Shown piece after piece: positions 44,362 through 51,761 of a DNA stretch of 64,000 nucleotides. Location of the stretch: positions 62,001-126,000 of the forward strand of contig NZ_JBHYDX010000003.1 in NCBI RefSeq assembly GCF_051860505.1, written 5' to 3'. The first letter of the stretch is position 1. Each line of letters starts with the position of its first letter. The notes beneath the pieces are model-generated. The model did no database searches. It was not told where the DNA came from and saw only the letters and a program-made list of their open reading frames with translations. The position numbers and the translations under genes were made by a program. Origin of the DNA: Pannonibacter sp051860505. GTDB lineage: Bacteria; Pseudomonadota; Alphaproteobacteria; Rhizobiales; Stappiaceae.

Positions 44362-46032
44362 TCAGGCTTTGGCCGCCTCTGCCGCCGCCCGGATCTGCGA
44401 CAGCGAGGCCGCCGGCGTCAGCGCTTCCGGATCGATGAGCAGATGCAGCACCGCCGGCTTGCCGCTGGCCTTGGCCCGGGCGAGGGCGGGCCCGAACTCC
44501 GCCGTCTCCCGCACCGTCTCGCCATGGGCACCATAGGCCTGGGCAAGGGCTGCGAAATCCGGATTGACCAGCTTGGTGCCGGAGGGACGGCCGGGATAAT
44601 GCCGCTCCTGGTGCATGCGGATGGTGCCATACATGCCGTTGTCGATCACCAGCACGATGACCGCCGCATTGTCCTGCACCGCCGTGCCCAGCTCCTGCAT
44701 GGTCATCTGGAAACAGCCGTCGCCGGCAAAGCAGATGACGTCGCGCTCCGGGAAGGCGAGCTTGGCGGCAATGGCGCCGGGCAGGCCGTAGCCCATCGAG
44801 CCGGAGGTGGGCGCAGCCTGCGTGGCGAAGCGGCGGAAGCGGTGGAACCGGTGCAGCCAGGTGGCATAGTTGCCGGCGCCATTGGTGAAGATCGTGTCCG
44901 CGGCCATCTCGGCCTCGATGTGCTCCATCACGCCGGCCATCTGCAGCGCGCCCGGCGTCTGCGGCCGTGCGCCGGACCAGGCCAGATAGTCGGCATGGGC
45001 TTCGGCGGCCTGTCCGGCGTTCTTCGGCGCGGTCGGCGGCTGCAGACCTTCGACGGCCTTGCAGAAGCCGGTCGGCGCGGCATTGATCGGCAAGCTGGCG
45101 CGGTAGACGCGGCCCAGTTCCTCGGGGTCCGGATGCACATGCACCAGCTGCTGCGCCGGCACGGGGATCGACAGCAGCGAATAGGATTGGCTCGGCATCT
45201 CGGACAGGCGGCCACCGACGAGCAGGATCAGGTCGCTGGCCTTGATGCGTGCCAGCAGCTTCGGGTTGGCGCCAATGCCGACATCACCGGCGTAATTCGG
45301 ATGCAGGTTGTCGAACAGCATCTGCCGGCGGAAGGAACAGGCGACCGGCAGGTCGAAACGCTCGGCAAAACGCGTGAAGGCAGCCACCGCCTCCTCGGTC
45401 CAGCGGCTGCCGCCGAGGATGGCGATCGGGCGTTCCGCTGCCCACAGGCGCTTCTGCAGGTCGGCCATCTGGGTCAGGCCTGGATGGGTTTCCACCTGCC
45501 GCCAGGGCTGCGGCTGGCTCACCTCGGCAAGATCCACCAGCATGTCTTCCGGCAGCGCCAGCACCACCGGCCCAGGCCGGCCGGAGGTGGCGACGTGATA
45601 GGCGCGGGAGATGAACTCCGGCACGCGTTCGGCGTGGTCGATCTCGGCCACCCATTTGGCGATGCCGCCGAACATCTGCCGGTAGTCGACTTCCTGGAAG
45701 GCCTCGCGCTCGCGCATGCCGCGCTCGATCTGGCCGATGAACAGGATCATCGGCGTCGAATCCTGCGCCGCCACATGTACGCCGGCAGAGGCATTGGTAG
45801 CGCCGGGGCCGCGCGTCACCATGCAGATGCCGGGACGGCCGGTCAGCTTGCCATGGGCTTCCGCCATCATCGCCGCGCCGCCTTCCTGGCGGCAGATGGT
45901 GATGGGGATCTTCGCATCATGCAGGGCGTCGAGAACGGCGAGATAGCTTTCGCCCGGCACGCAGAACACGCGCTCTGCGCCGTGGGTTTCAAGGGCCTCA
46001 ACGAGGAGCTGCCCGCCTGTCTTCTGCGCCAT
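44362..46032 (-). CDS. Acetolactate synthase-like thiamine diphosphate enzyme
   Basis: A 556-residue ThDP enzyme of the IlvB-like group. The cofactor-activating glutamate is in CRQEGGAAMMAEAHG (about residue 47), and the ThDP/Mg motif is GDGCFQMTMQELGTAVQDNAAVIVLVIDNGMYG (GDG...N, in part). It has no small subunit gene beside it, so a catabolic or oxalyl/benzoyl-type decarboxylase role is as likely as acetolactate synthesis. ATG 46032 with GGCGGG upstream is preferred to GTG 46041. A 15-base palindrome lies upstream of its start. Confidence 0.85.
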   Translation of the reverse strand: MAQKTGGQLLVEALETHGAERVFCVPGESYLAVLDALHDAKIPITICRQEGGAAMMAEAHGKLTGRPGICMVTRGPGATNASAGVHVAAQDSTPMILFIGQIERGMREREAFQEVDYRQMFGGIAKWVAEIDHAERVPEFISRAYHVATSGRPGPVVLALPEDMLVDLAEVSQPQPWRQVETHPGLTQMADLQKRLWAAERPIAILGGSRWTEEAVAAFTRFAERFDLPVACSFRRQMLFDNLHPNYAGDVGIGANPKLLARIKASDLILLVGGRLSEMPSQSYSLLSIPVPAQQLVHVHPDPEELGRVYRASLPINAAPTGFCKAVEGLQPPTAPKNAGQAAEAHADYLAWSGARPQTPGALQMAGVMEHIEAEMAADTIFTNGAGNYATWLHRFHRFRRFATQAAPTSGSMGYGLPGAIAAKLAFPERDVICFAGDGCFQMTMQELGTAVQDNAAVIVLVIDNGMYGTIRMHQERHYPGRPSGTKLVNPDFAALAQAYGAHGETVRETAEFGPALARAKASGKPAVLHLLIDPEALTPAASLSQIRAAAEAAKA

Positions 46033-46153
46033 GTTCGTCACCCGCCGTCATTGCGGGGCACCCCGCAAGGGAATCTCCCCGTCCTATAGCGCAGATCGAG
46101 CCGCCAGGACACGCAAGCCGGGGCGCACATGCACGGCTTTTTGCAATGGGGTT

Positions 46154-46168
46154 ATTCCAAATTGGAAT
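46154..46168. promoter_or_regulatory. Palindrome upstream of the acetolactate synthase-like gene
   Basis: ATTCCAA-A-TTGGAAT, a perfect 7-bp inverted repeat around one base, about 120 bases upstream of the minus-strand start. It looks like a regulator site in an otherwise empty stretch (46033-46285). Confidence 0.35.
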
Positions 46169-46285
46169 GCTGGCGAGCAATCTGATGCGCTATTTCCGCC
46201 AACATGGCCGGATCATGCGCCGCTTTGGAATGAAAACGGCGCGCAGCCGGACCTTGCGCGCCGGATTGCTGACGCCGCCTCTGTG

Positions 46286-46413
46286 GTCATCCCGGACGCA
46301 GCGAAGCGAAGATCCGGGACCGGAGAGGCAAGGTCTCTCCAGTGTTAACTCTCTGAACTATCAAGACCCCGGCTCTCCGGTCCCGGCTCTGCGCTTTGCT
46401 TGGCCGGGATGAT
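46286..46413. repeat. Palindromic intergenic repeat, family B, copy 2
   Basis: A 128-base copy with left end GTCATCCCGGACGCAGCGAA and right end GCTTTGCTTGGCCGGGATGA, and a shorter centre than the other copies. It lies in the 456-base gap 46033-46488. A short plus-strand frame (46146-46412) reads into it and is not regarded as a gene. Confidence 0.85.
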
Positions 46414-46488
46414 GTGGGTGTGGCCGAGGTGTTTCAACAAACACCGGCGCGCAGCAGAAAGCCGCGCGCCGCTGAGTGCAAATCCCTG

Positions 46489-46932
46489 TCAGGCGACGGC
46501 CGAACCCGGAATGCGCAGAACCTGGCCCGGATAGATCTTGTCCGGGTGGCTGAGCATCGGCTTGTTCGCCTCGAAGATTTCCATATAGCGGCCGCCCTTG
46601 CCGAGCGTGTCTTCCGCGATCTTCCACAGCGTGTCGCCCTTGGCAACAGTGTGGAACCGGGCTTCCGGTTCGGCTGTCGCGACGGTGATCTCTTCTTCCA
46701 CCGACGCGATACCCAGCACATTGCCGGCGGCCAGAATGAGCTTTTCGCGGGCTTCCTGGGTCGGAGCGGCGCCGGCGATCTTCACCTTGTCGCCCGAGAC
46801 TTCCACCTTGATGTCGCCATCAAGGCCAAGCGCGGCCACTTCCTTCTCGATGGCTTCGGCGCTGGTGGCCTCCGGCTCATCGCTGCCCCACAGCTTCTTG
46901 CCCGCATCCTTCACAAAATCAAAGAAACCCAT
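46489..46932 (-). CDS. BON-LysM protein (Kbp/YgaU-like)
   Basis: A 147-residue protein: a BON domain at about 20-85 and a LysM domain at about 95-143 with FHTVAKGDTLWKIAEDTLG and PDKIYPGQVLRIP. This is the layout of Escherichia coli Kbp (YgaU), a cytoplasmic potassium-binding protein, and there is no signal peptide here either. A role as potassium sensor or cell-envelope factor is family knowledge. The gene is monocistronic. Confidence 0.9.
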   Translation of the reverse strand: MGFFDFVKDAGKKLWGSDEPEATSAEAIEKEVAALGLDGDIKVEVSGDKVKIAGAAPTQEAREKLILAAGNVLGIASVEEEITVATAEPEARFHTVAKGDTLWKIAEDTLGKGGRYMEIFEANKPMLSHPDKIYPGQVLRIPGSAVA

Positions 46933-47122
46933 GGTCGTGTTCCACCCTTGAAAAATACCGTCAACCGATCTGGCCGACCTCTACAATCGTGAGCCCGGCC
47001 GGAGGGCGAAGGCTCTTTGCCGGCCCTCTGGCGCGCTCGTTACTCCGCAATTGTAACACTGGAAAACGACATTCCTGTAGATGTAACGTTAGGAAAGCGG
47101 GAAGATTTTCCAGTCCACCGGC

Positions 47123-47503
47123 TTACACGTTGACCACCGTGACCACCTGGAACGTGTGCATTTCTCCGTCCTCGTCGCGGATCGACACATATTCCCCCGG
47201 TTCAAAGGCATGCGTGCCGAAACGATATCCGGCCTCGTCATCGTCCTCCCCCTCGATGTCATAGTGGAAGGCCCAGGAGCCGCCTGGCCGGTGAACCAGA
47301 TGGCCGATTTCCTCTTCCTCGCTGCCCCAGAACCGGCGCACCCGGCAATGGGCCCGCGCCTTCTTCCAGGCTGCGGCATCGATATGGCCGGTCTCGTCCA
47401 GCGGCGCCGTGAACTCATAGCCATGCCGGGCGGATCCGTTGGGATGATCCTTCGTGCGGGCGAGGTTGAGGCGTATCTTCTTCAGGCCAAGGCTCTCGGT
47501 CAT
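47123..47503 (-). CDS. Hypothetical protein with acidic central patch
   Basis: A 126-residue protein I do not recognise. It is soluble-looking with no signal peptide: N-terminal MTESLGLKKIRLNLARTKDH, a middle WGSEEEEIGHLVHRPGGSWAF, an acidic turn IEGEDDDEAGY, and a beta-rich C-terminal half ending MHTFQVVTVVNV. ATG 47503 with GGAGGGA upstream is well supported; the longer frame upstream is not. It sits alone between kbp-like and the kinase fusion gene. The acidic patches could bind a metal or a basic partner, which is speculation. Confidence 0.75.
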   Translation of the reverse strand: MTESLGLKKIRLNLARTKDHPNGSARHGYEFTAPLDETGHIDAAAWKKARAHCRVRRFWGSEEEEIGHLVHRPGGSWAFHYDIEGEDDDEAGYRFGTHAFEPGEYVSIRDEDGEMHTFQVVTVVNV

Positions 47504-47652
47504 GGGCGTATCCCTCCGTGCGAACCGACGTTTTGCCGGTTTCGTCATCCACCCCAGACTGTCACAGTTCTGTGCCGGTTCCTTGAGCAGGATCAAGTTG
47601 CCCCTGTCCGGCTCGGCACAGTCTGTCTGAGGGGTCAGTTGCGGAGACCAGA

Positions 47653-49215
47653 ATGCAGACCGGACAGTCCAGTGCCAGCCACGCCATGCTTCAGAGTGAA
47701 GCCCTTGCCGCTCTCGACAAGATCGCAGCACGCACCCCGGATGCGCGCCGCATCGATACCCATGCCAACATCATTTTCCTGATTGGACCGGACGCCTACA
47801 AGATGAAACGCGCCGTGCGCTTTCCGTTCCTCGATTATTCGACCCTTGAGCTGCGGCGGTCGGCTGTCGCGGCCGAACTCAGCCGCAATCGCCTGTTTGC
47901 GCCCGATCTCTATCTCGGCGAGGCTTCGATCACGCGGGAGGCTGACGGCAGTCTTGGGCTCAATGGCCACGGTACGCTGGTTGAACCCCTCGTACACATG
48001 CGACGGTTTGACGAGACCTTGACGCTGGACCGCCTGGCAGATGCCGGCCCGTTGCCGCTAAAGCTGATCGATGCCCTGGCAGCCACACTGGCCGCCGCCC
48101 ATGCAGGGGCTTTCCGCCGGGATGCCGGCGTTTGGCTTGCCGATCTTGCTGCCTTTACGGCCCAGAATGAAGCCGCTTTTCGCGCCGCACCGCACTTGTT
48201 TGACACGGCGCAGGCCGACGCCCTGACGGCTGCAGCCGTTGGAGCGCTGAAGCGGATCACGCCGCTGGTGCACTGGCGCGGAGAGCAGGGCCTCGTTCGC
48301 CTCGCGCACGGGGATGCGCATCTTGCCAATGTGGCGCTGATTGACGGTCAGCCAGTTCTGTTCGATGCCGTGGAGTTTGATGAGGCGATCGCCACGGGGG
48401 ATGTCCTCTATGACCTTGCCTTTACCTTGATGGACCTTGTCGAGCGGGGCCAGGCTGGTCCGGCCTGTCATCTCCTCAACCGTTACCTCGACCAGTCCGC
48501 TTTGCCGCATGGGGAGGAAGGGCTTGCAGCCTTGCCATTCTATCTGTCCATGCGCGCGGCGATCCGCGCCAAGATTGCCTCGGCAAGCATCGGCATGCAG
48601 CAGGAAGCTGCCGCCGCCCGGGTCCAGCAACTTGCGGCGCTTGCCTATTTCGATCTGGCACAAAGGGCGCTTGAACCGGCAACACCGTGGTTGATTGCCG
48701 TTGGCGGCCTGTCCGGGTCCGGCAAGTCAACACTTGCCCATGCCCTTGCGCCAGAGTTGAAGCCGTTGCCTGGTGCAAGGGTGCTGCGCTCGGATGTGGA
48801 GCGCAAGCGCGGCCTTGGCCTGCGTGAGACCGAGCCTGCCCCGGCCGCCGCCTACACACAGGCTGCCAGTGATGCTGTCTATGGCGCGCTTCTTGAAAAG
48901 GCCCGGGCTGCGCTTGCTGCCGGCCATTCTGTCGTCCTCGACGCCGTCTATGCGAAGCCCGAGGAGCGCGCCGCCGTTGCTGCCCTGGCGCAGGCTATGG
49001 AGTTGCCCTTCAAGGGCTTGTGGCTTGAGGCGGATGCGGCGGTGCTGAAGGCGCGCGTCACCGCACGCAAGGGGGACGCATCGGATGCCACCGCCGAAAT
49101 CGTCACCCGCCAGTTGTCCTATGATCTCGGCCGGATGGACTGGACTGTCCTGCCGGGTGGAGCCGACCGGGAGACGGCGCTTGCCGCGGCAAGGGCTGCA
49201 CTGCAGCTGCCCTAG
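47653..49215 (+). CDS. APH-like phosphotransferase fused to P-loop kinase
   Basis: A 520-residue two-domain protein. The N-terminal part (about 30-330) is an aminoglycoside-phosphotransferase/kinase-like fold with the catalytic loop LAHGDAHLANV and the metal aspartate in LFDAVEFDE. The C-terminal part (about 340-520) is a P-loop kinase with Walker A GGLSGSGKST and downstream DAVYAKPEERAAV. This fusion (also called AAA family ATPase or bifunctional aminoglycoside phosphotransferase/ATP-binding protein) is common but without settled substrate; drug resistance should not be inferred. GGAGA precedes ATG 47653. The end converges on azlD: both stop codons lie within the same CTAG. Confidence 0.87.
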   Translation: MQTGQSSASHAMLQSEALAALDKIAARTPDARRIDTHANIIFLIGPDAYKMKRAVRFPFLDYSTLELRRSAVAAELSRNRLFAPDLYLGEASITREADGSLGLNGHGTLVEPLVHMRRFDETLTLDRLADAGPLPLKLIDALAATLAAAHAGAFRRDAGVWLADLAAFTAQNEAAFRAAPHLFDTAQADALTAAAVGALKRITPLVHWRGEQGLVRLAHGDAHLANVALIDGQPVLFDAVEFDEAIATGDVLYDLAFTLMDLVERGQAGPACHLLNRYLDQSALPHGEEGLAALPFYLSMRAAIRAKIASASIGMQQEAAAARVQQLAALAYFDLAQRALEPATPWLIAVGGLSGSGKSTLAHALAPELKPLPGARVLRSDVERKRGLGLRETEPAPAAAYTQAASDAVYGALLEKARAALAAGHSVVLDAVYAKPEERAAVAALAQAMELPFKGLWLEADAAVLKARVTARKGDASDATAEIVTRQLSYDLGRMDWTVLPGGADRETALAAARAALQLP

Positions 49216-49532
49216 ATGCCGGCAGCTCGTGCCGCCGCCGCTGCTGCAACGCCAAGGAAGACGGCGATGATGTCCTTGCGCAGCACTGCCATTCCGGCGG
49301 CTGCGACCGCCAGGCAAAGAGCCGCCGGGATGCCGCCCTTCAGCGCGATCGGCAGGATGGTGGAGACGATGATGGCGCCGGGCAGGGATTCCAGTCCGCG
49401 CCTTACGCGCGGGGTCAGCGGCACCCGGCCCATGATCCAGTAGCCGCCCGCCCGCATGGAATAGGTCGCCGCCGTCATGGCCAGCACGGTGAGGAAGAAC
49501 AGACCGTCGATTGTCCAGGCGCTCTCAGCCAC
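49212..49532 (-). CDS. azlD: AzlD family branched-chain amino acid exporter subunit
   Basis: A 106-residue membrane protein with about four hydrophobic segments, typical of AzlD (MRAGGYWIMGRVPLTPRV, LPGAIIVSTILP). It pairs with the large subunit AzlC to export branched-chain amino acids or analogues. GTG 49532 is chosen: AAGGAG lies 7 bases upstream and it overlaps the azlC stop as GTGGCTGA; a longer start at 49562 would lie deeper inside azlC. Confidence 0.85.
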   Translation of the reverse strand: MAESAWTIDGLFFLTVLAMTAATYSMRAGGYWIMGRVPLTPRVRRGLESLPGAIIVSTILPIALKGGIPAALCLAVAAAGMAVLRKDIIAVFLGVAAAAAARAAGI

Positions 49533-50250
49533 GGGCCTGCTCCTTCGGTTCCGGGTCATCAATGAAGGCGCCGGCTACAGCGCCGGCGATGGCACCGGTC
49601 AGCACGAACCAGTAGCCGCCGATCAGTTGCCAGCTTGCCACCGCGACAAAGGCCGCGACGAGCCAGCTCAGCGTTTGCCGCCGGCCCTTCCAGATCGGCA
49701 CCAGCATGGTGATGAACAGGGCGGGCATGACGAGATCCAGCCCCCATTTCTGAGGTTCGGCAAAAAGCTGGCCGAGGTAGTAGCCCGGCACCACCGAGAC
49801 GGTCCACAGCAGCCACAGCAGGATGCCGCTGCCGAAATAGACGCCCCAGTCGCGCCCGCCCTCGGCATGGTAGCGCAGGGCCAGCAGCCAGTTCATGTCG
49901 GTCAGGAAATAGAGGCCAGGATAGACCTGCCAGGCCGGTGACTGGCCAAGCCAGGGACGCAAGGACGCCCCCAGCAACAGCATGCGCAGGTTTACTGCCG
50001 CCGCGATGCCCGTCATGGCAATCAGCACGGTGGGTGTGACCGGATCGCGGTAGAGCTCCATCGCGACAAACTGCGATGCCCCGGCAAAGACGAAGGAATT
50101 GATCAGCATCGTCTCGGCAATCGTCAGCCCTTTCTGGGCGCAGACGGTGCCGAACACGGCAGCAAAGGTGATGATGCCCGGCACGAGCGGCACGGTGAGC
50201 CGCGCCCCCAGCCACATGCCTTCGGCGGTAATCGGTGCCCGTCCTCCCAT
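49525..50250 (-). CDS. azlC: AzlC family branched-chain amino acid exporter subunit
   Basis: A 241-residue inner-membrane protein with about six to seven hydrophobic segments. The family block PLVPGIITFAAVFGTVCAQKG near the N terminus and FAGASQFVAMELY are characteristic. It is translationally linked on both sides: its ATG shares one base with the TSUP stop, and its stop overlaps the azlD start. Confidence 0.9.
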   Translation of the reverse strand: MGGRAPITAEGMWLGARLTVPLVPGIITFAAVFGTVCAQKGLTIAETMLINSFVFAGASQFVAMELYRDPVTPTVLIAMTGIAAAVNLRMLLLGASLRPWLGQSPAWQVYPGLYFLTDMNWLLALRYHAEGGRDWGVYFGSGILLWLLWTVSVVPGYYLGQLFAEPQKWGLDLVMPALFITMLVPIWKGRRQTLSWLVAAFVAVASWQLIGGYWFVLTGAIAGAVAGAFIDDPEPKEQARG

Positions 50251-51077
50251 CAGCCGAACACACCCCAGATCATGCGGGCGCCGGTGAAGAACAGGAAGGC
50301 GGCAAACACCAGCCGCAGCTTGGCCGGCGGCAGCGTATGCGCCAGTTTTGCGCCAATCGGGGCCGAATAGACCGAGGTCGGCACGATCAGCAGAAAGGCG
50401 ACGAGATTGACGTAGCCGAGTGACAAGGGCGGCAGATCCGGATGGCCCCAGCCATAGTAGATTGCCAGCAGGGTGCCGGGGATTGCGATGATCAACCCGA
50501 TGGCCGAAGCCGTGCCGACGGCCTGGCGGATCGGATAGGAGAAAAGGGTCAGGATCGGTACGCCGAGCGTGCCGCCGCCGATGCCCATCATCACCGAAAT
50601 GCCGCCGATGATGAAGCCGAGCAGCTCGCGGAAGGGGGCGCCCGGCAGACTGTCGGCAATGCCGGAGCCTTCCTTGCGCAGCACCATGTTAAGGGCGACC
50701 AGCAGGGCAACCGTTCCGAAGATCAGCGTCAGCATGCCACCCGAGACATTGCCCGCCAGCACGCCGCCAGCCACGGTCCCGGCAACAATCGGCAGCCACC
50801 AGCGCTTCAACAGGGCCTTGTCAACGCTGCCGCGTTTCATGTGCGCCCGCGCCGAGGAAGCGCCGGTGACGATGATCGTGGCCAGCGAGGTGCCGACGGC
50901 CAGATGCATCGTGACGCTGTCCGCGACGCCGATCAGCGGCAGCACATAGTAGAACACCGGCACGATGACGATGCCGCCGCCGACACCCAGGAGGCCGGCG
51001 ATGATGCCTGTGACAAAGCCGGTGGCAAGCAGCGTGCCGGCGAGAAGCGCCAGCGTTGCAAGGGAAAGTTCGTCCAT
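50250..51077 (-). CDS. TSUP (TauE/SafE) family membrane transporter
   Basis: A 275-residue protein with about eight membrane segments and the repeated family motifs GLLGVGGGIVIVPVFYYV and GIGGGTLGVPILTLF. TSUP members export or import sulfite, sulfoacetate, sulfolactate and other small anions; the substrate is open. It is the first gene of a three-gene unit with azlC and azlD. ATG 51077. Confidence 0.9.
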   Translation of the reverse strand: MDELSLATLALLAGTLLATGFVTGIIAGLLGVGGGIVIVPVFYYVLPLIGVADSVTMHLAVGTSLATIIVTGASSARAHMKRGSVDKALLKRWWLPIVAGTVAGGVLAGNVSGGMLTLIFGTVALLVALNMVLRKEGSGIADSLPGAPFRELLGFIIGGISVMMGIGGGTLGVPILTLFSYPIRQAVGTASAIGLIIAIPGTLLAIYYGWGHPDLPPLSLGYVNLVAFLLIVPTSVYSAPIGAKLAHTLPPAKLRLVFAAFLFFTGARMIWGVFG

Positions 51078-51484
51078 GATGACCCCGAACGGCGCGCCGG
51101 ACCAGCGCCGGGGCCCGCATCCGTCGGGTCAGTTGCGCCGGTTCCGGCTGACCGGAATGCGATTGATGTTCTCCTTTGAACACAGTCCTGCCGTTTACAC
51201 CAAGTGTTCGCGCATTCGGCCTGGGACAGGTCCATGCCCGGATCCCACCCGCGCCGCCCGCGCGTCCGGGGCAGACGGATCGCGGCACAGCCGGGTAGAA
51301 GGCTCACCCACTATACGTGGCTGCTGCCGTTTGGCCAGATCCGTTTGGCGCTGGTGAAGGCGTTTTTACGCCACGGCGAAGATCACGGCAGCTGTTGAAA
51401 CAGGACTTTAATTGCCCGCAATTGCTCCGCCGCAGGGTCGTGTAACCCTTGCTTGATCTGGGAGCAAATTCGCAGAGGAGGAGA
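51078..51484. other. 407-base gap upstream of the TSUP gene
   Basis: No gene or clear repeat is seen. It contains the control region of the minus-strand TSUP-azlCD unit and the region after tRNA-His. A weak hairpin (AGGGT...ACCCT, around 51434-51449) might end the tRNA transcript. Confidence 0.4.
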
Positions 51485-51561
51485 TGGTACAGACGAGTGG
51501 ATTCGAACCACCGACCTTCGGAGCCACAATCCGACGCTCTAACCAACTGAGCTACGTCTGC
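51485..51561 (-). tRNA. tRNA-His (anticodon GTG)
   Basis: 77 bases including the encoded CCA. The acceptor stem GCAGACG pairs with CGTCTGT (first pair G-T), the D-arm is GCTCAGTTGGTTAGAGC, the anticodon loop is TTGTGGC (GTG), and the T-arm is GGTGG-TTCGAAT-CCACT. The base before position 1 is T, not G, and the discriminator is A73. This lack of G-1 with A73 is the known alphaproteobacterial exception to the usual tRNA-His identity rule. Confidence 0.96.
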
Positions 51562-51600
51562 ACAAGCAGCAAGGCGAAATGGCCTTGCAAAGTGGCGCGG

Positions 51601-51629
51601 AACATACTTTGCAGTCATCCGCTTTGCAA
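51601..51629 (-). promoter_or_regulatory. Promoter of tRNA-His
   Basis: On the minus strand, -35 TTGCAA (51624-51629), a 17-base spacer and -10 TATGTT (51601-51606). It would start transcription about 33 bases before the tRNA 5' end. Confidence 0.65.
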
Positions 51630-51761
51630 GGGGGTACTTAGCCGAGCCGGGCGGTGATCTCAAGCGCCAATTCGCGCTGCGCACAAAAAGATCAACAGCT
51701 GAATGCCGTCAAGGGCATAGGGCGAGCCGGCTAGCAGCCCGCCCCATGTCTTTGGCAGCGT

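Noticed and set aside
46146..46412. 88-codon plus-strand frame with basic N-terminal part
   Set aside because: Its second half is read through a family B repeat and it has no recognised motif or clear ribosome site.
47653..49215. APH-like domain as an antibiotic-resistance gene
   Set aside because: It is part of a common two-domain kinase fusion with no resistance context.
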